Below are positions 35,517 to 42,963 of a stretch of DNA of 64,000 bases, one piece after another. Below the pieces are notes generated by a model that did no database searches, had not been told where the DNA came from, and was given only the letters and a program-made list of their open reading frames with translations. Made by a program: the position numbers and the translations under genes. Origin of the DNA: Candidatus Methylophosphatis roskildensis. Its GTDB lineage: Bacteria; Pseudomonadota; Gammaproteobacteria; Burkholderiales; Rhodocyclaceae. The stretch lies in contig JADJEV010000002.1 of the NCBI GenBank assembly GCA_016708905.1, forward strand, positions 1 through 64,000, read 5' to 3'. Every line of letters starts with the position of its first letter. The stretch's first letter is position 1.

Positions 35517-37300
35517 ATCAAGACATCCGAGTCCTGACGCAGGAGTTGCCGCCGGGATACCTTACGCTGGTCGAGATGCGCTCGCCCCTGCTCGATGCCA
35601 AAGTAATGATGGTCGACGACGATACGCTGATGACCGACCTCATCCGGACACATCTGGAAGACGCCGGCTATTCCAACTTCATCGTCACGAACAGCCCGCG
35701 GGAAGCGCTTGATCTGGTGCGTCAGGAAAAACCGGGGGTGCTGTTGCTCGACCTGATGATGCCTGAGGTCTCGGGCTTTACAATCCTTGAGGCGATCCGC
35801 GCCGAAGCAGATCTGCGCTTCATTCCGGTGATTGTACTGACGGCATCATCCGGTTCCGACTTCAAGCTGCGCGCGCTGCGGCTCGGTGCTACCGACTTTC
35901 TCGCCAAACCGGTCGACCCCAGCGAACTGGTGTTGCGCGTACGCAATACCCTAGCCTTTGAGCAGTATCACGATTGGATGAGTCATTTCGACTATGTGAC
36001 CGGGCTGCCGAACGAACGCCGGTTCGAAGGCATTGTCGGCGATCTGTTGGCGCGGCAGGTGTCGCGGGGTGGCCTGTTGGCGATGATCAGCATCACGGTG
36101 CCGGAATGCCGGCAGTTGCGCGAGACGATTGACCGGCCGACCGCGGACGGGCTTGCCGTGGTAGTTGCGCGACGGCTCGAGCGAATCGCTGGAACCTACA
36201 GCGCGGTCGATCAGCGGCACCGGGTGGCTCGCTTCAGCGAGCAGCACTTTGGCTTGGTCATCGATGGGCTGAAGAACATCGATGCTGTCGAGACAACTGC
36301 AAAGGCCGTGCTCGCTGCGCTCGCCGAGCCGGTGATGCTTGGGCAGCACGAAGTGGCACCCGCGCCGTGGCTCGGCATTGCGGTGGCCCCCGGTGACGGC
36401 CAGCTTGCCAGCACGCTGCGCCAGAGCGCCGATCTGGCCGGCACCCACGGGCGCCAGCAGGGAACAGCCCACGCCTCGTTCGCTTCTCCGGAGCTCAATG
36501 CCAAGTCGTACCAGCGGTTAAGACTCGGAGCCCAATTGCGAGGCGTGACGCAGCGTGGCGAGCTGCGCCTGCACTACCAGCCGAAGGTACACGTTTCGAG
36601 CCAGCGCATCGTCGGTCTCGAGGCACTGGTATGCTGGCAGCACCCCGATCGTGGGCTGGTACCGCCGATGGAATTCATCCCGTTAGCGGAGGAACTGGGA
36701 CTGATCGCGGGTATCGGTCAGTGGGTCTTTGAACAAGCCTGCCGTGATATGGCAGTCTGGATGCAGGCAGGCCTTGAGAACCTGACGGTAGCCGTCAACG
36801 TGTCGAAGCCACAAGTCGTGTCCGGCGACCTCGGCCAAGTGGTGCGACAGGTTCTGCGCGATAGCGGCTTGCCAGCCCATAGGCTGGTGCTCGAACTGAC
36901 CGAAAGCATGGTGATGGATGATGTGCCCCAATGTGTTTCGATGATGCACGAACTGAAGGCCTTGGGCGTGCGGCTCTCGATCGACGACTTCGGAACAGGT
37001 TATTCATCGCTTGCATACTTGAAGAAGTTTCCGCTCGACGAACTGAAGATTGACCGATCATTCATCATTGACCTGCCCGGCGGGCAAGCAGATAAGGCGC
37101 TGGTCCGCACCGTAATCGATCTGGGTCATAGCCTGGGAATGTCAGTCATTGCGGAAGGTGTGGAGACCAACGGACAACTTGAATGTTTGAATCTACTTGG
37201 GTGCGACTCGTTTCAGGGGTACCTGTTTAGCCGACCGCTACCTTTGGATCAGTGCACCGAAATGCTCAGTCGCGCAGAGACCATCAACCATATCGCGTGA
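35513..37300 (+). CDS. Response regulator with degenerate GGDEF and intact EAL domain (c-di-GMP phosphodiesterase)
   Basis: A 595-residue output protein. Receiver: MMVDDDTLMTDLI, phospho-Asp80 in LLLDLMMPEVSG, lysine in FLAKPVDPSEL. The GGDEF-like domain (about 155-330; TGLPNERRF) reads FSEQHFGLVI where the active-site motif should be, so cyclase activity is not expected. EAL domain: E370-A-L in IVGLEALVCWQHPDRG, DDFGTGYSSL, LKIDRSFI and VIAEGVET are all kept, so phosphodiesterase activity is likely. Its start overlaps the kinase stop (ATGA), so it is probably the kinase's partner and may adjust c-di-GMP around the giant surface protein. Confidence 0.93.
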   Translation: MNQDIRVLTQELPPGYLTLVEMRSPLLDAKVMMVDDDTLMTDLIRTHLEDAGYSNFIVTNSPREALDLVRQEKPGVLLLDLMMPEVSGFTILEAIRAEADLRFIPVIVLTASSGSDFKLRALRLGATDFLAKPVDPSELVLRVRNTLAFEQYHDWMSHFDYVTGLPNERRFEGIVGDLLARQVSRGGLLAMISITVPECRQLRETIDRPTADGLAVVVARRLERIAGTYSAVDQRHRVARFSEQHFGLVIDGLKNIDAVETTAKAVLAALAEPVMLGQHEVAPAPWLGIAVAPGDGQLASTLRQSADLAGTHGRQQGTAHASFASPELNAKSYQRLRLGAQLRGVTQRGELRLHYQPKVHVSSQRIVGLEALVCWQHPDRGLVPPMEFIPLAEELGLIAGIGQWVFEQACRDMAVWMQAGLENLTVAVNVSKPQVVSGDLGQVVRQVLRDSGLPAHRLVLELTESMVMDDVPQCVSMMHELKALGVRLSIDDFGTGYSSLAYLKKFPLDELKIDRSFIIDLPGGQADKALVRTVIDLGHSLGMSVIAEGVETNGQLECLNLLGCDSFQGYLFSRPLPLDQCTEMLSRAETINHIA

Positions 37301-37408
37301 CCGCTATGAAGGCCGGCAACTGCTGTCTTCCCAGTGTGAGACGCGGGTTTCGATCCGGGCAAGCGTTGCAAGCGACTGATTTATCTAAACTGCAATGCAA
37401 CTGCGTGA

Positions 37409-37455
37409 GACTCTTGATCCGTTGGTCGAGTGTTCGAGCCAATCACAACCCACCA
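37409..37455 (+). pseudogene. 3'-terminal tRNA-Lys remnant (putative att site)
   Basis: The anticodon-loop-to-CCA part of a tRNA-Lys: GACTCTTGATCC, GGTCGAG, TTCGAG and the exact terminal TCACAACCCACCA. With the following G it matches 40 of 48 positions at the end of tRNA-Lys(CUU). The 5' half is absent, and the T stem has one mismatch, so it is not a functional tRNA. It is followed by a terminator like that at 6078. Confidence 0.7.
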
Positions 37456-37460
37456 GACGC

Positions 37461-37485
37461 AAGGCCAGGCATCTGCCTGGCCTTT
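37461..37485 (+). terminator. Rho-independent-like terminator after the tRNA remnant and giant-protein cluster
   Basis: A perfect 10-bp stem AAGGCCAGGC / GCCTGGCCTT with ATCT loop, followed by TGTGCTTT. It would end transcription of the upstream cluster and resembles the tRNA-Lys terminator at 6078-6103. Confidence 0.7.
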
Positions 37486-37506
37486 GTGCTTTGATGCCGG
37501 CTACAA

Positions 37507-37615
37507 GCCGCATGGAATGGCGATCTGCGGGCATTCCACTCCGCGAGCCAGCATCCATAAGCCTCTCCGGGTAGGCATGCCTGAAACGTCCAGCCGGTGC
37601 GGCTTCCAGCGTGCC
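37507..37615 (+). repeat. Short dispersed repeat, copy 2
   Basis: GCCGCATGGAATGGCGATCT, then GGGCATTCC, AGCATCCATA and GGCATGCCTGAA, ending in a GGTGCGGC match to copy 4. It lies in the gene-free stretch 37491-37744, where I see nothing else. Confidence 0.5.
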
Positions 37616-37744
37616 AGCTCAGAGTTTGTGAAGAAATCGTCGCGAGCGGCCCGAGTTCGGTCCGAGGAGCGCAGATGTACTCAGTGCTACATCGAGCACC
37701 GCAGGGCCGAAATCGGGATGCGCAGTAGATTTATTCACAAGCTC

Positions 37745-39478
37745 TCAACGGTCCTCGACACATAGGTCAGGGTCGGCAATCACGCATTCGAGGTCGGATC
37801 TGCCGCCGCTTGCGCCACGAGTGCGAAGCGCCTGATCGCGTGCGGCGACCTGTTGGCCATGCGGCAGCATCAGCCACATGCGGCCGGATTCCTTCATGCG
37901 CGCGGCCTGCTCGTAGGCCGCGGCACCGAAACCCCAGAAGTAGTCGGCACGCACGGCGCCGCGAATCGCCCCACCCGTATCCTGCGCCATCACCAGCCGG
38001 TTGAGACTGTCGGTCTGCCCGGGTTCGCCGGTCGACATGAAGACCGGGTAGCCGAGCGGCGTGGTGCGCGGGTCGACCGCCACCGAGCGCCCGGCGGTCA
38101 GCGAGACGCCGAGCGCACCGATCGGACCCTCCGGGCCATCGGGAATCTCGCGGAAGAAGACGTAGCTCGGATCGGCGGAAATTGCGTTCACCAGCGCCGC
38201 GCTGGGCTGCGGAAAACGTGCCACGGCGGATGCCGGAACACCCCCGGCGGCGGCGACCCTGGCTGGCGGTCGGCGGGGACCGATGGTCGCCGGCTTGCCG
38301 GTCGCCAGTTGTTCGACCAGTCGCTCGACATCGGCCGCCGACGGTTCGTCCGCGCGCGGCACCGGCCGTAGGGCCGGCGCTGCTCTCCCGCCGCGGGTCA
38401 GCGGTTGCCCGGCGTTTTGATCCGCCCCGGCCATCTCGTCCTCGACATCCGGCAGATCGATGCTCAGGCCGCGGGTGGTGACCCGGCCTTTCTTTCCGCC
38501 ACGGTTTCCCTTGCCAGCCGGCGGGGTGAAAGGATGGCCGTTCTGTTCGCCATAGGACAGACGCACGATCTTTCCGTCGGGCAGGCGGACCTTCCCCGAG
38601 CCCTGAATCTGCATCGAATAGAACGCCGCCGGGTTGTCGACCCACACCAGCACACGGGCATTGGGCAGGCCGTCGCGCTCGATCTCGGCCCGCGTCGCGT
38701 AGGGGACGATGCGCTCGCCCTCGAGGCGCACGCGCAGCTTCTTGTCGCGCACATCGGCCCGCAGATCGCCGACGTCGATCAGGTAGGGGGCGTCGCCACC
38801 GGGCACAGCGATCACGCTGCGCCCCTCGATGCGGGCCGGCACCCGCTTGCCGCGCAGTTCCTGCGGTATCTGCCGGATGTCGAGCATCAGCAGATCGTCG
38901 GGCACGCCATAGACCGGATAGACGAATGCCCCGCCCTGGCTGCGGCTGCCGTTGATCAGGGGTTCGTAGTAGCCGGTGATGACACCCTCCGGCGAACGGT
39001 CGGTGTTGCGGATTTCGTATAGCGCGAACTCGCGCTCGAAGAACTGGCGAATCGCCTCGTCGCTGGCGGTCCTGATCGCGGCGGCGCGTTCGCACGGCCC
39101 GTCCCAGGCCGGCTTGCGGCCGAGCGCAGCGCAACTGCGGCCGAAGGCCGACCAGGCCTCGGCCAGCCGGTCCTCGCGCCAGCCAGGCAGTTCGGTCCAG
39201 CTCGCAGGCAGAAAGTGCGCATAGCGCGTGCTGAAGGCCTGCCGTTCGGCTTCGCTGCGCGGCGCCGGCACGTCGGTGGCGGCCGGCTGCGCGGGTGGCA
39301 CCGAAACGGCAGTCGTGGTGCGCGCCTGCGCTGCGTGCTCGATGTGCTCAGCCTGCGGCGGATTTGCACCCCGGGTGGCGATTGCGGCCGGCTGTGCAGC
39401 GGCACAGCCGGCCAGCAGCAAAACCAGCCAGGCCGCCGGTACCTGCACTTCGCCGCGCGAATACCGCATTATCATCAT
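37745..39478 (-). CDS. mltA: MltA, membrane-bound lytic murein transglycosylase A, with large insert
   Basis: MltA cleaves peptidoglycan glycan strands at the outer membrane. The precursor has a lipobox (VLLLAGC, cysteine near residue 25). Family blocks: EGVITGYYEPLINGSR, IRQIPQELRGKRVPARIEGR, FYSMQIQGSGKVRL and, in the 3D domain, VMAQDTGGAIRGAVRADYFW with the catalytic-type aspartate in QDTGG. At 577 residues it is much longer than E. coli MltA (about 365): a linker after the lipobox and a low-complexity insert of about 110 residues (after GEQNGHPFTPP, before ISADPSYVFF) account for it. It is divergent from tssJ, across 245 nt. Confidence 0.92.
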   Translation of the reverse strand: MMIMRYSRGEVQVPAAWLVLLLAGCAAAQPAAIATRGANPPQAEHIEHAAQARTTTAVSVPPAQPAATDVPAPRSEAERQAFSTRYAHFLPASWTELPGWREDRLAEAWSAFGRSCAALGRKPAWDGPCERAAAIRTASDEAIRQFFEREFALYEIRNTDRSPEGVITGYYEPLINGSRSQGGAFVYPVYGVPDDLLMLDIRQIPQELRGKRVPARIEGRSVIAVPGGDAPYLIDVGDLRADVRDKKLRVRLEGERIVPYATRAEIERDGLPNARVLVWVDNPAAFYSMQIQGSGKVRLPDGKIVRLSYGEQNGHPFTPPAGKGNRGGKKGRVTTRGLSIDLPDVEDEMAGADQNAGQPLTRGGRAAPALRPVPRADEPSAADVERLVEQLATGKPATIGPRRPPARVAAAGGVPASAVARFPQPSAALVNAISADPSYVFFREIPDGPEGPIGALGVSLTAGRSVAVDPRTTPLGYPVFMSTGEPGQTDSLNRLVMAQDTGGAIRGAVRADYFWGFGAAAYEQAARMKESGRMWLMLPHGQQVAARDQALRTRGASGGRSDLECVIADPDLCVEDR

Positions 39479-39723
39479 GACCTCCGGATTCGATCTGCCA
39501 CGCCCGCTGCAGTCGGAACGTGGCGCCAGCCGAATTTACCGCTAGCATAGCGCCATGCCGGGTGTCGGCGAAATCGTCCTGATGTCTAGGACCTTCGAAC
39601 GAAACCGATACAAGCGGCAGGACTTATACTCGTGGCAAGTTCGGCCCGGGTCCGCCGGAGAGACTGGACGCCCTTGGTCCAAGCAGCGAGAATGCCGGCT
39701 CAAGATGATCGGAGGAGAACGAT

Positions 39724-40224
39724 TTGGCTGAACGAAGTTATGTTGCACGGCGATGTGTGCGTTTGCTGCTCGTCCTCGCCAGTCTTTCCGCGGCGGCCGG
39801 CTGCTCGAGCGCTCCGAAGGTTCCGTTTTTCTCCCCCAAACCCACGATCATCACCGCCACCATCGATGCTGCGGCAACGGTCAACCCCGATGCCAACGGC
39901 CGGCCATCGCCGATTGTCATGCGGATGTTCGAACTCAGATCGATCGCCGCCTTCAACAACGCCGACTTCTTTTCGCTGTGGGACCGCGAACGCGAAGTCC
40001 TGTCCGCCGAAATGACGGCGCGCGACGAATTCCAGCTGCGTCCGGGCGATCAGAAGAAGTTCGAACGGACCCTGCAACCCGAAACGCGCTATGTCGGCGT
40101 GATTGCCGCCTTCCGCGATCTCGACCGCGCGGGCTGGCGGGCGACCGCACCGATCATCGTCAATCAGAACCAGCCGATCAACATCAGGCTCGACGCGCGC
40201 AGCGTTTCCGTAGCGGGCAAGTAG
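39724..40224 (+). CDS. tssJ: TssJ, type VI secretion outer-membrane lipoprotein
   Basis: TssJ anchors the T6SS membrane complex in the outer membrane and binds TssM. The 166-residue precursor has a leader and lipobox (SLSAAAGC), then PSPIVMRMFELRSIAAFNNA and DFFSLWDREREVLSAEM, the TssJ beta-sandwich text, and TRYVGVIAAFRDLDRAGWRA. The start is TTG 39724: a strong GGAGGAG (39711-39717) lies 6 nt upstream and no ATG precedes the leader in a suitable place. It is first in the tssJKLM-tagF-ppkA operon. Confidence 0.93.
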   Translation: MAERSYVARRCVRLLLVLASLSAAAGCSSAPKVPFFSPKPTIITATIDAAATVNPDANGRPSPIVMRMFELRSIAAFNNADFFSLWDREREVLSAEMTARDEFQLRPGDQKKFERTLQPETRYVGVIAAFRDLDRAGWRATAPIIVNQNQPINIRLDARSVSVAGK

Positions 40225-40284
40225 GGCAGACGTCGTGCGCGTCGCCCCGGCGAAGCTACCGACCAATCGAAAAAGAGGGCGGCC

Positions 40285-41622
40285 ATGTCGTGGAACAGCA
40301 AGGTCATTTGGTCCGAGGGGATGTTTCTGCAACCCCAGCACCTGCAACAGCATGACCGTTACATCGAGCGTCTGATCGAAGGCCGTACCCAGCCGATAAG
40401 CGCTTACAGCTGGGGATTTGCCACCCTGGTGCTCGACGAGGCGGCGCTGGCGCTGGGCAAGCTTGCCATCGCCACGGCACGCGGCATATTCGGCGACGGC
40501 ACGCCGTTCGATTTTCCGGCTGACTGCGCCGGCCCGCTGCCGCTCGATTTCCCGACCGACGCCAAGGAAGAACTGGTGGTGCTGGCCCTGCCGCTGCGCC
40601 GCGCCGGCAGCCCCGACGCCAATCTGGCCGGCGACGACCCGAGCGGACTGACGCGCTACGCGACCAGTGAATTCGACGTTGCCGACAATACGCTGGCGAG
40701 CGGACAGGCCGCCCTGGTCCAGGTCGGCGACCTGCGCATGAAGCTGATGCTCAAACGCGATGCGACCGACGCCTACGCCACGCTGGGCGTGGCGCGGGTG
40801 GTCGAACGGCGGGTCGACAATCAGCTGGTGCTCGACAAGATCTATGTCGGACCGACCCTGGCTGCCGGCGGCAACCCGATACTGGCGGGTTACGTGCGTG
40901 AAATCCACGGCCTGCTGCATCAGCGCGGCGAGGCCCTGGGCGCGCGTCTGTCGCAACCGGGTCGCGGCGGCGTGGCCGAGATTGCCGACTTTCTGCTGCT
41001 GCAGACGGTCAACCGCTTCGAGCCGGTATTCAAGCATCTCGGCGAGCTGTCGGTCCTTCATCCGCGCGAGCTCTATGGAAACTGCCTGATGCTGGCGGGC
41101 GATCTGTGCACCTTCTCGCGCGAGAGCCGCCGCCCGCCCGATTATCCGGAGTACATCCACGACGACCCGCAGGCCTGCTTCGGCCCGGTGATGACCGACC
41201 TGCGCCGATCGCTGTCGATGGTGCTCGAGCAGACGGCGATCCCGATCGAGTTGCAGGATCGCAAGTACGGCGTGCGCGTGGCGATCGTTCCCGACCACGA
41301 ATTGCTGCGCAGCGCCTCCTTCGTCCTGGCGGTGAATGCGCAGATGCCCGGCGATGCCCTGCGGGTGCGCTTCCCGACCCAGGTCAAGATGGGGCCGGTC
41401 GAGCGCTTGCGCGACCTGGTCAACCTGCAATTGCCGGGCATCGTGCTGCGCCCGCTGCCGGTTGCGCCGAGGCAGATTCCGTACCACTCCGGCTTCACCT
41501 ACTTCGAACTCGAACGCGGCAGCGAGATGTGGAAGCAGTTGCAGAAATCGGGCGGACTGGCGATGCACATCGCAGGCGAATTTCCCGGCCTCGAACTCGA
41601 GTGCTGGGCGATCAGGGGATAA
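40285..41622 (+). CDS. tssK: TssK, type VI secretion baseplate protein
   Basis: TssK links the T6SS baseplate to the TssJLM membrane complex. The 445-residue protein has the classic start NKVIWSEGMFLQPQHLQQHD (from residue 4), then YSWGFATLVLDEAALALGKL, VNRFEPVFKHLGELSVLHPR and, near the end, YFELERGSEMWKQLQKSGGL. Length and order match the family without gaps. It is 60 nt after tssJ, and tssL follows after 3 nt. Confidence 0.96.
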   Translation: MSWNSKVIWSEGMFLQPQHLQQHDRYIERLIEGRTQPISAYSWGFATLVLDEAALALGKLAIATARGIFGDGTPFDFPADCAGPLPLDFPTDAKEELVVLALPLRRAGSPDANLAGDDPSGLTRYATSEFDVADNTLASGQAALVQVGDLRMKLMLKRDATDAYATLGVARVVERRVDNQLVLDKIYVGPTLAAGGNPILAGYVREIHGLLHQRGEALGARLSQPGRGGVAEIADFLLLQTVNRFEPVFKHLGELSVLHPRELYGNCLMLAGDLCTFSRESRRPPDYPEYIHDDPQACFGPVMTDLRRSLSMVLEQTAIPIELQDRKYGVRVAIVPDHELLRSASFVLAVNAQMPGDALRVRFPTQVKMGPVERLRDLVNLQLPGIVLRPLPVAPRQIPYHSGFTYFELERGSEMWKQLQKSGGLAMHIAGEFPGLELECWAIRG

Positions 41623-41625
41623 GCG

Positions 41626-42945
41626 ATGAGCAACGACGACCCGTTTGCCTCGTCCGAGTCGGACCGGACCTTCCTGATGCCCTCGCCCGGGCAGCGCGCC
41701 GCGCGGGCTGCGCCGGAGGGCGACCCCCCCGCCGCAGCCGGTTTCGCCGGCGGGCAGGAACCGCAGGTGCCAGTCGAGGCGCTGATCCCGAATGCCGGCC
41801 TCAATCCGCTGATCATCGCCGCCAGCCCGCTGCTCAACGCCGTGCCGCAGTTGCGCGCCTCGCTGACCCACCCAAATCCGATCGGCCTGCGCGAAACCCT
41901 CGCCCAGGGCATTCGCGCGTTCGAATCCAAGGCCAAGGCCAGCGGCGTCGAGCCGCAGAAGGTGATCGGCGCACGCTACGTGCTGTGCACCTTCCTCGAC
42001 GAGACGGCAGCCAGCACGCCCTGGGGTGGCTCGGGCGTGTGGGGCAAGCAGAGCCTGCTGGTGATGTTCCACAACGAGACCTGGGGCGGCGAAAAGGTCT
42101 TTCAACTGATGGCCAAGCTGGCCGAGAACCCGGGCGCCAACCGCGATCTGCTGGAGCTTCTTTTCGTGGTGCTGGCACTCGGGTTCGAGGGTCGCTACCG
42201 GGTGCTGGACAACGGTCGCGCCCAGCTCGAGCTGCTGCGCGAACGCCTGCTGGTCATGCTGCGCAATCAGCGCGGCGAGTACGAGCGCGAGTTGTCGCCG
42301 CACTGGCGCGGCATCGAAGCCAAGCGCAATGTCATGTCGCTGCTGCCGATGTGGGTGGTGATCGCGGTCGCCGGCCTGCTCGCCATCGGGCTGTATCTGG
42401 GCCTGTCGATGAGCCTCAACGCCAAGTCCGATCCGGTTTTCGCCGAGATCCAGGCCCTGCGCGCCAAGGCGCTGGCCCCGGCGCCGAAGGTCGTCGCCGC
42501 GGCACCCAAGCCGCGAATGGCAGGCTTCCTCGAACCGGAGATCAAGGAAGGCCTGGTCGCGGTCGGCGACTTCGGCGATCGCAGCATCATCACGATCAAG
42601 GGGGATGGCTTCTTCGACCCGGGCAGCGCCACGGTCGCCGACAAGGTTCTGCCGCTACTGGTGCGCATCGGCGAGGCGCTGAACTCGGTGCAGGGCGCGG
42701 TGCTGATCACCGGCCACACCGACAACCAGCCGATCCGCTCGGCGCGCTTCCCGTCCAACTGGCATTTGTCGCAGGAGCGGGCTCTCGCCGTCCAGCAGTT
42801 GCTCGCCAGATCTGTCAAGCCGGAACGCATAAAGTCGGAGGGGCGCGCCGAATCGGAACCGGTCGCCGAAAACTCCACGGCGGCCGGTCGTGCGAAGAAC
42901 CGCCGCGTCGAGATCACGCTGTTCGTCGCCAAGCCCGGCACCTGA
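41626..42945 (+). CDS. tssL: TssL (DotU/IcmH) with C-terminal OmpA-type domain
   Basis: TssL is the inner-membrane T6SS protein that works with TssM. The 439-residue protein has a variable Pro/Ala N-terminus, the DotU domain (about 55-235; VLCTFLDETAASTPWGGSGV and FHNETWGGEKVFQLMAKLAE), one membrane helix (about 240-260; VVIAVAGLLAIGLYLGLSMS) and a periplasmic OmpA-type domain (about 305-435; VLITGHTDNQPI, NWHLSQERALAVQQLL, NRRVEITLF) that should bind peptidoglycan. This fused form is a known TssL variant. It lies 3 nt after tssK and 18 nt before tssM. Confidence 0.95.
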   Translation: MSNDDPFASSESDRTFLMPSPGQRAARAAPEGDPPAAAGFAGGQEPQVPVEALIPNAGLNPLIIAASPLLNAVPQLRASLTHPNPIGLRETLAQGIRAFESKAKASGVEPQKVIGARYVLCTFLDETAASTPWGGSGVWGKQSLLVMFHNETWGGEKVFQLMAKLAENPGANRDLLELLFVVLALGFEGRYRVLDNGRAQLELLRERLLVMLRNQRGEYERELSPHWRGIEAKRNVMSLLPMWVVIAVAGLLAIGLYLGLSMSLNAKSDPVFAEIQALRAKALAPAPKVVAAAPKPRMAGFLEPEIKEGLVAVGDFGDRSIITIKGDGFFDPGSATVADKVLPLLVRIGEALNSVQGAVLITGHTDNQPIRSARFPSNWHLSQERALAVQQLLARSVKPERIKSEGRAESEPVAENSTAAGRAKNRRVEITLFVAKPGT

Positions 42946-42963
42946 CCGAACGGACCCGACAAC

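Larger units (their letters stand above)
6073..37455. mobile_element. Putative tRNA-Lys-integrated genomic island
   Basis: The left boundary is the 3' end of tRNA-Lys(CUU), directly followed by a tyrosine-integrase remnant. The right boundary is a partial tRNA-Lys (37409-37455): its last 48 nt with the following G match the intact tRNA at 40 positions, including the terminal TCACAACCCACCAG, and a similar terminator hairpin follows. Between them lie decayed mobile genes and the giant-protein export cluster, while genes outside are typical core or T6SS genes. The repeat is imperfect and the integrase is dead, so the island would be old and fixed. This is an inference from boundary signals, not from comparison with an empty site. 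Confidence 0.45.

Noticed and set aside
37409..37455. A functional tRNA gene
   Set aside because: Only the 3' part matches; no acceptor 5' strand or D arm precedes it, and its T stem has a mismatch.
39700..42303. Long minus-strand open frame opposite tssJ-tssK-tssL
   Set aside because: Shadow of three recognised T6SS genes; no family motif.
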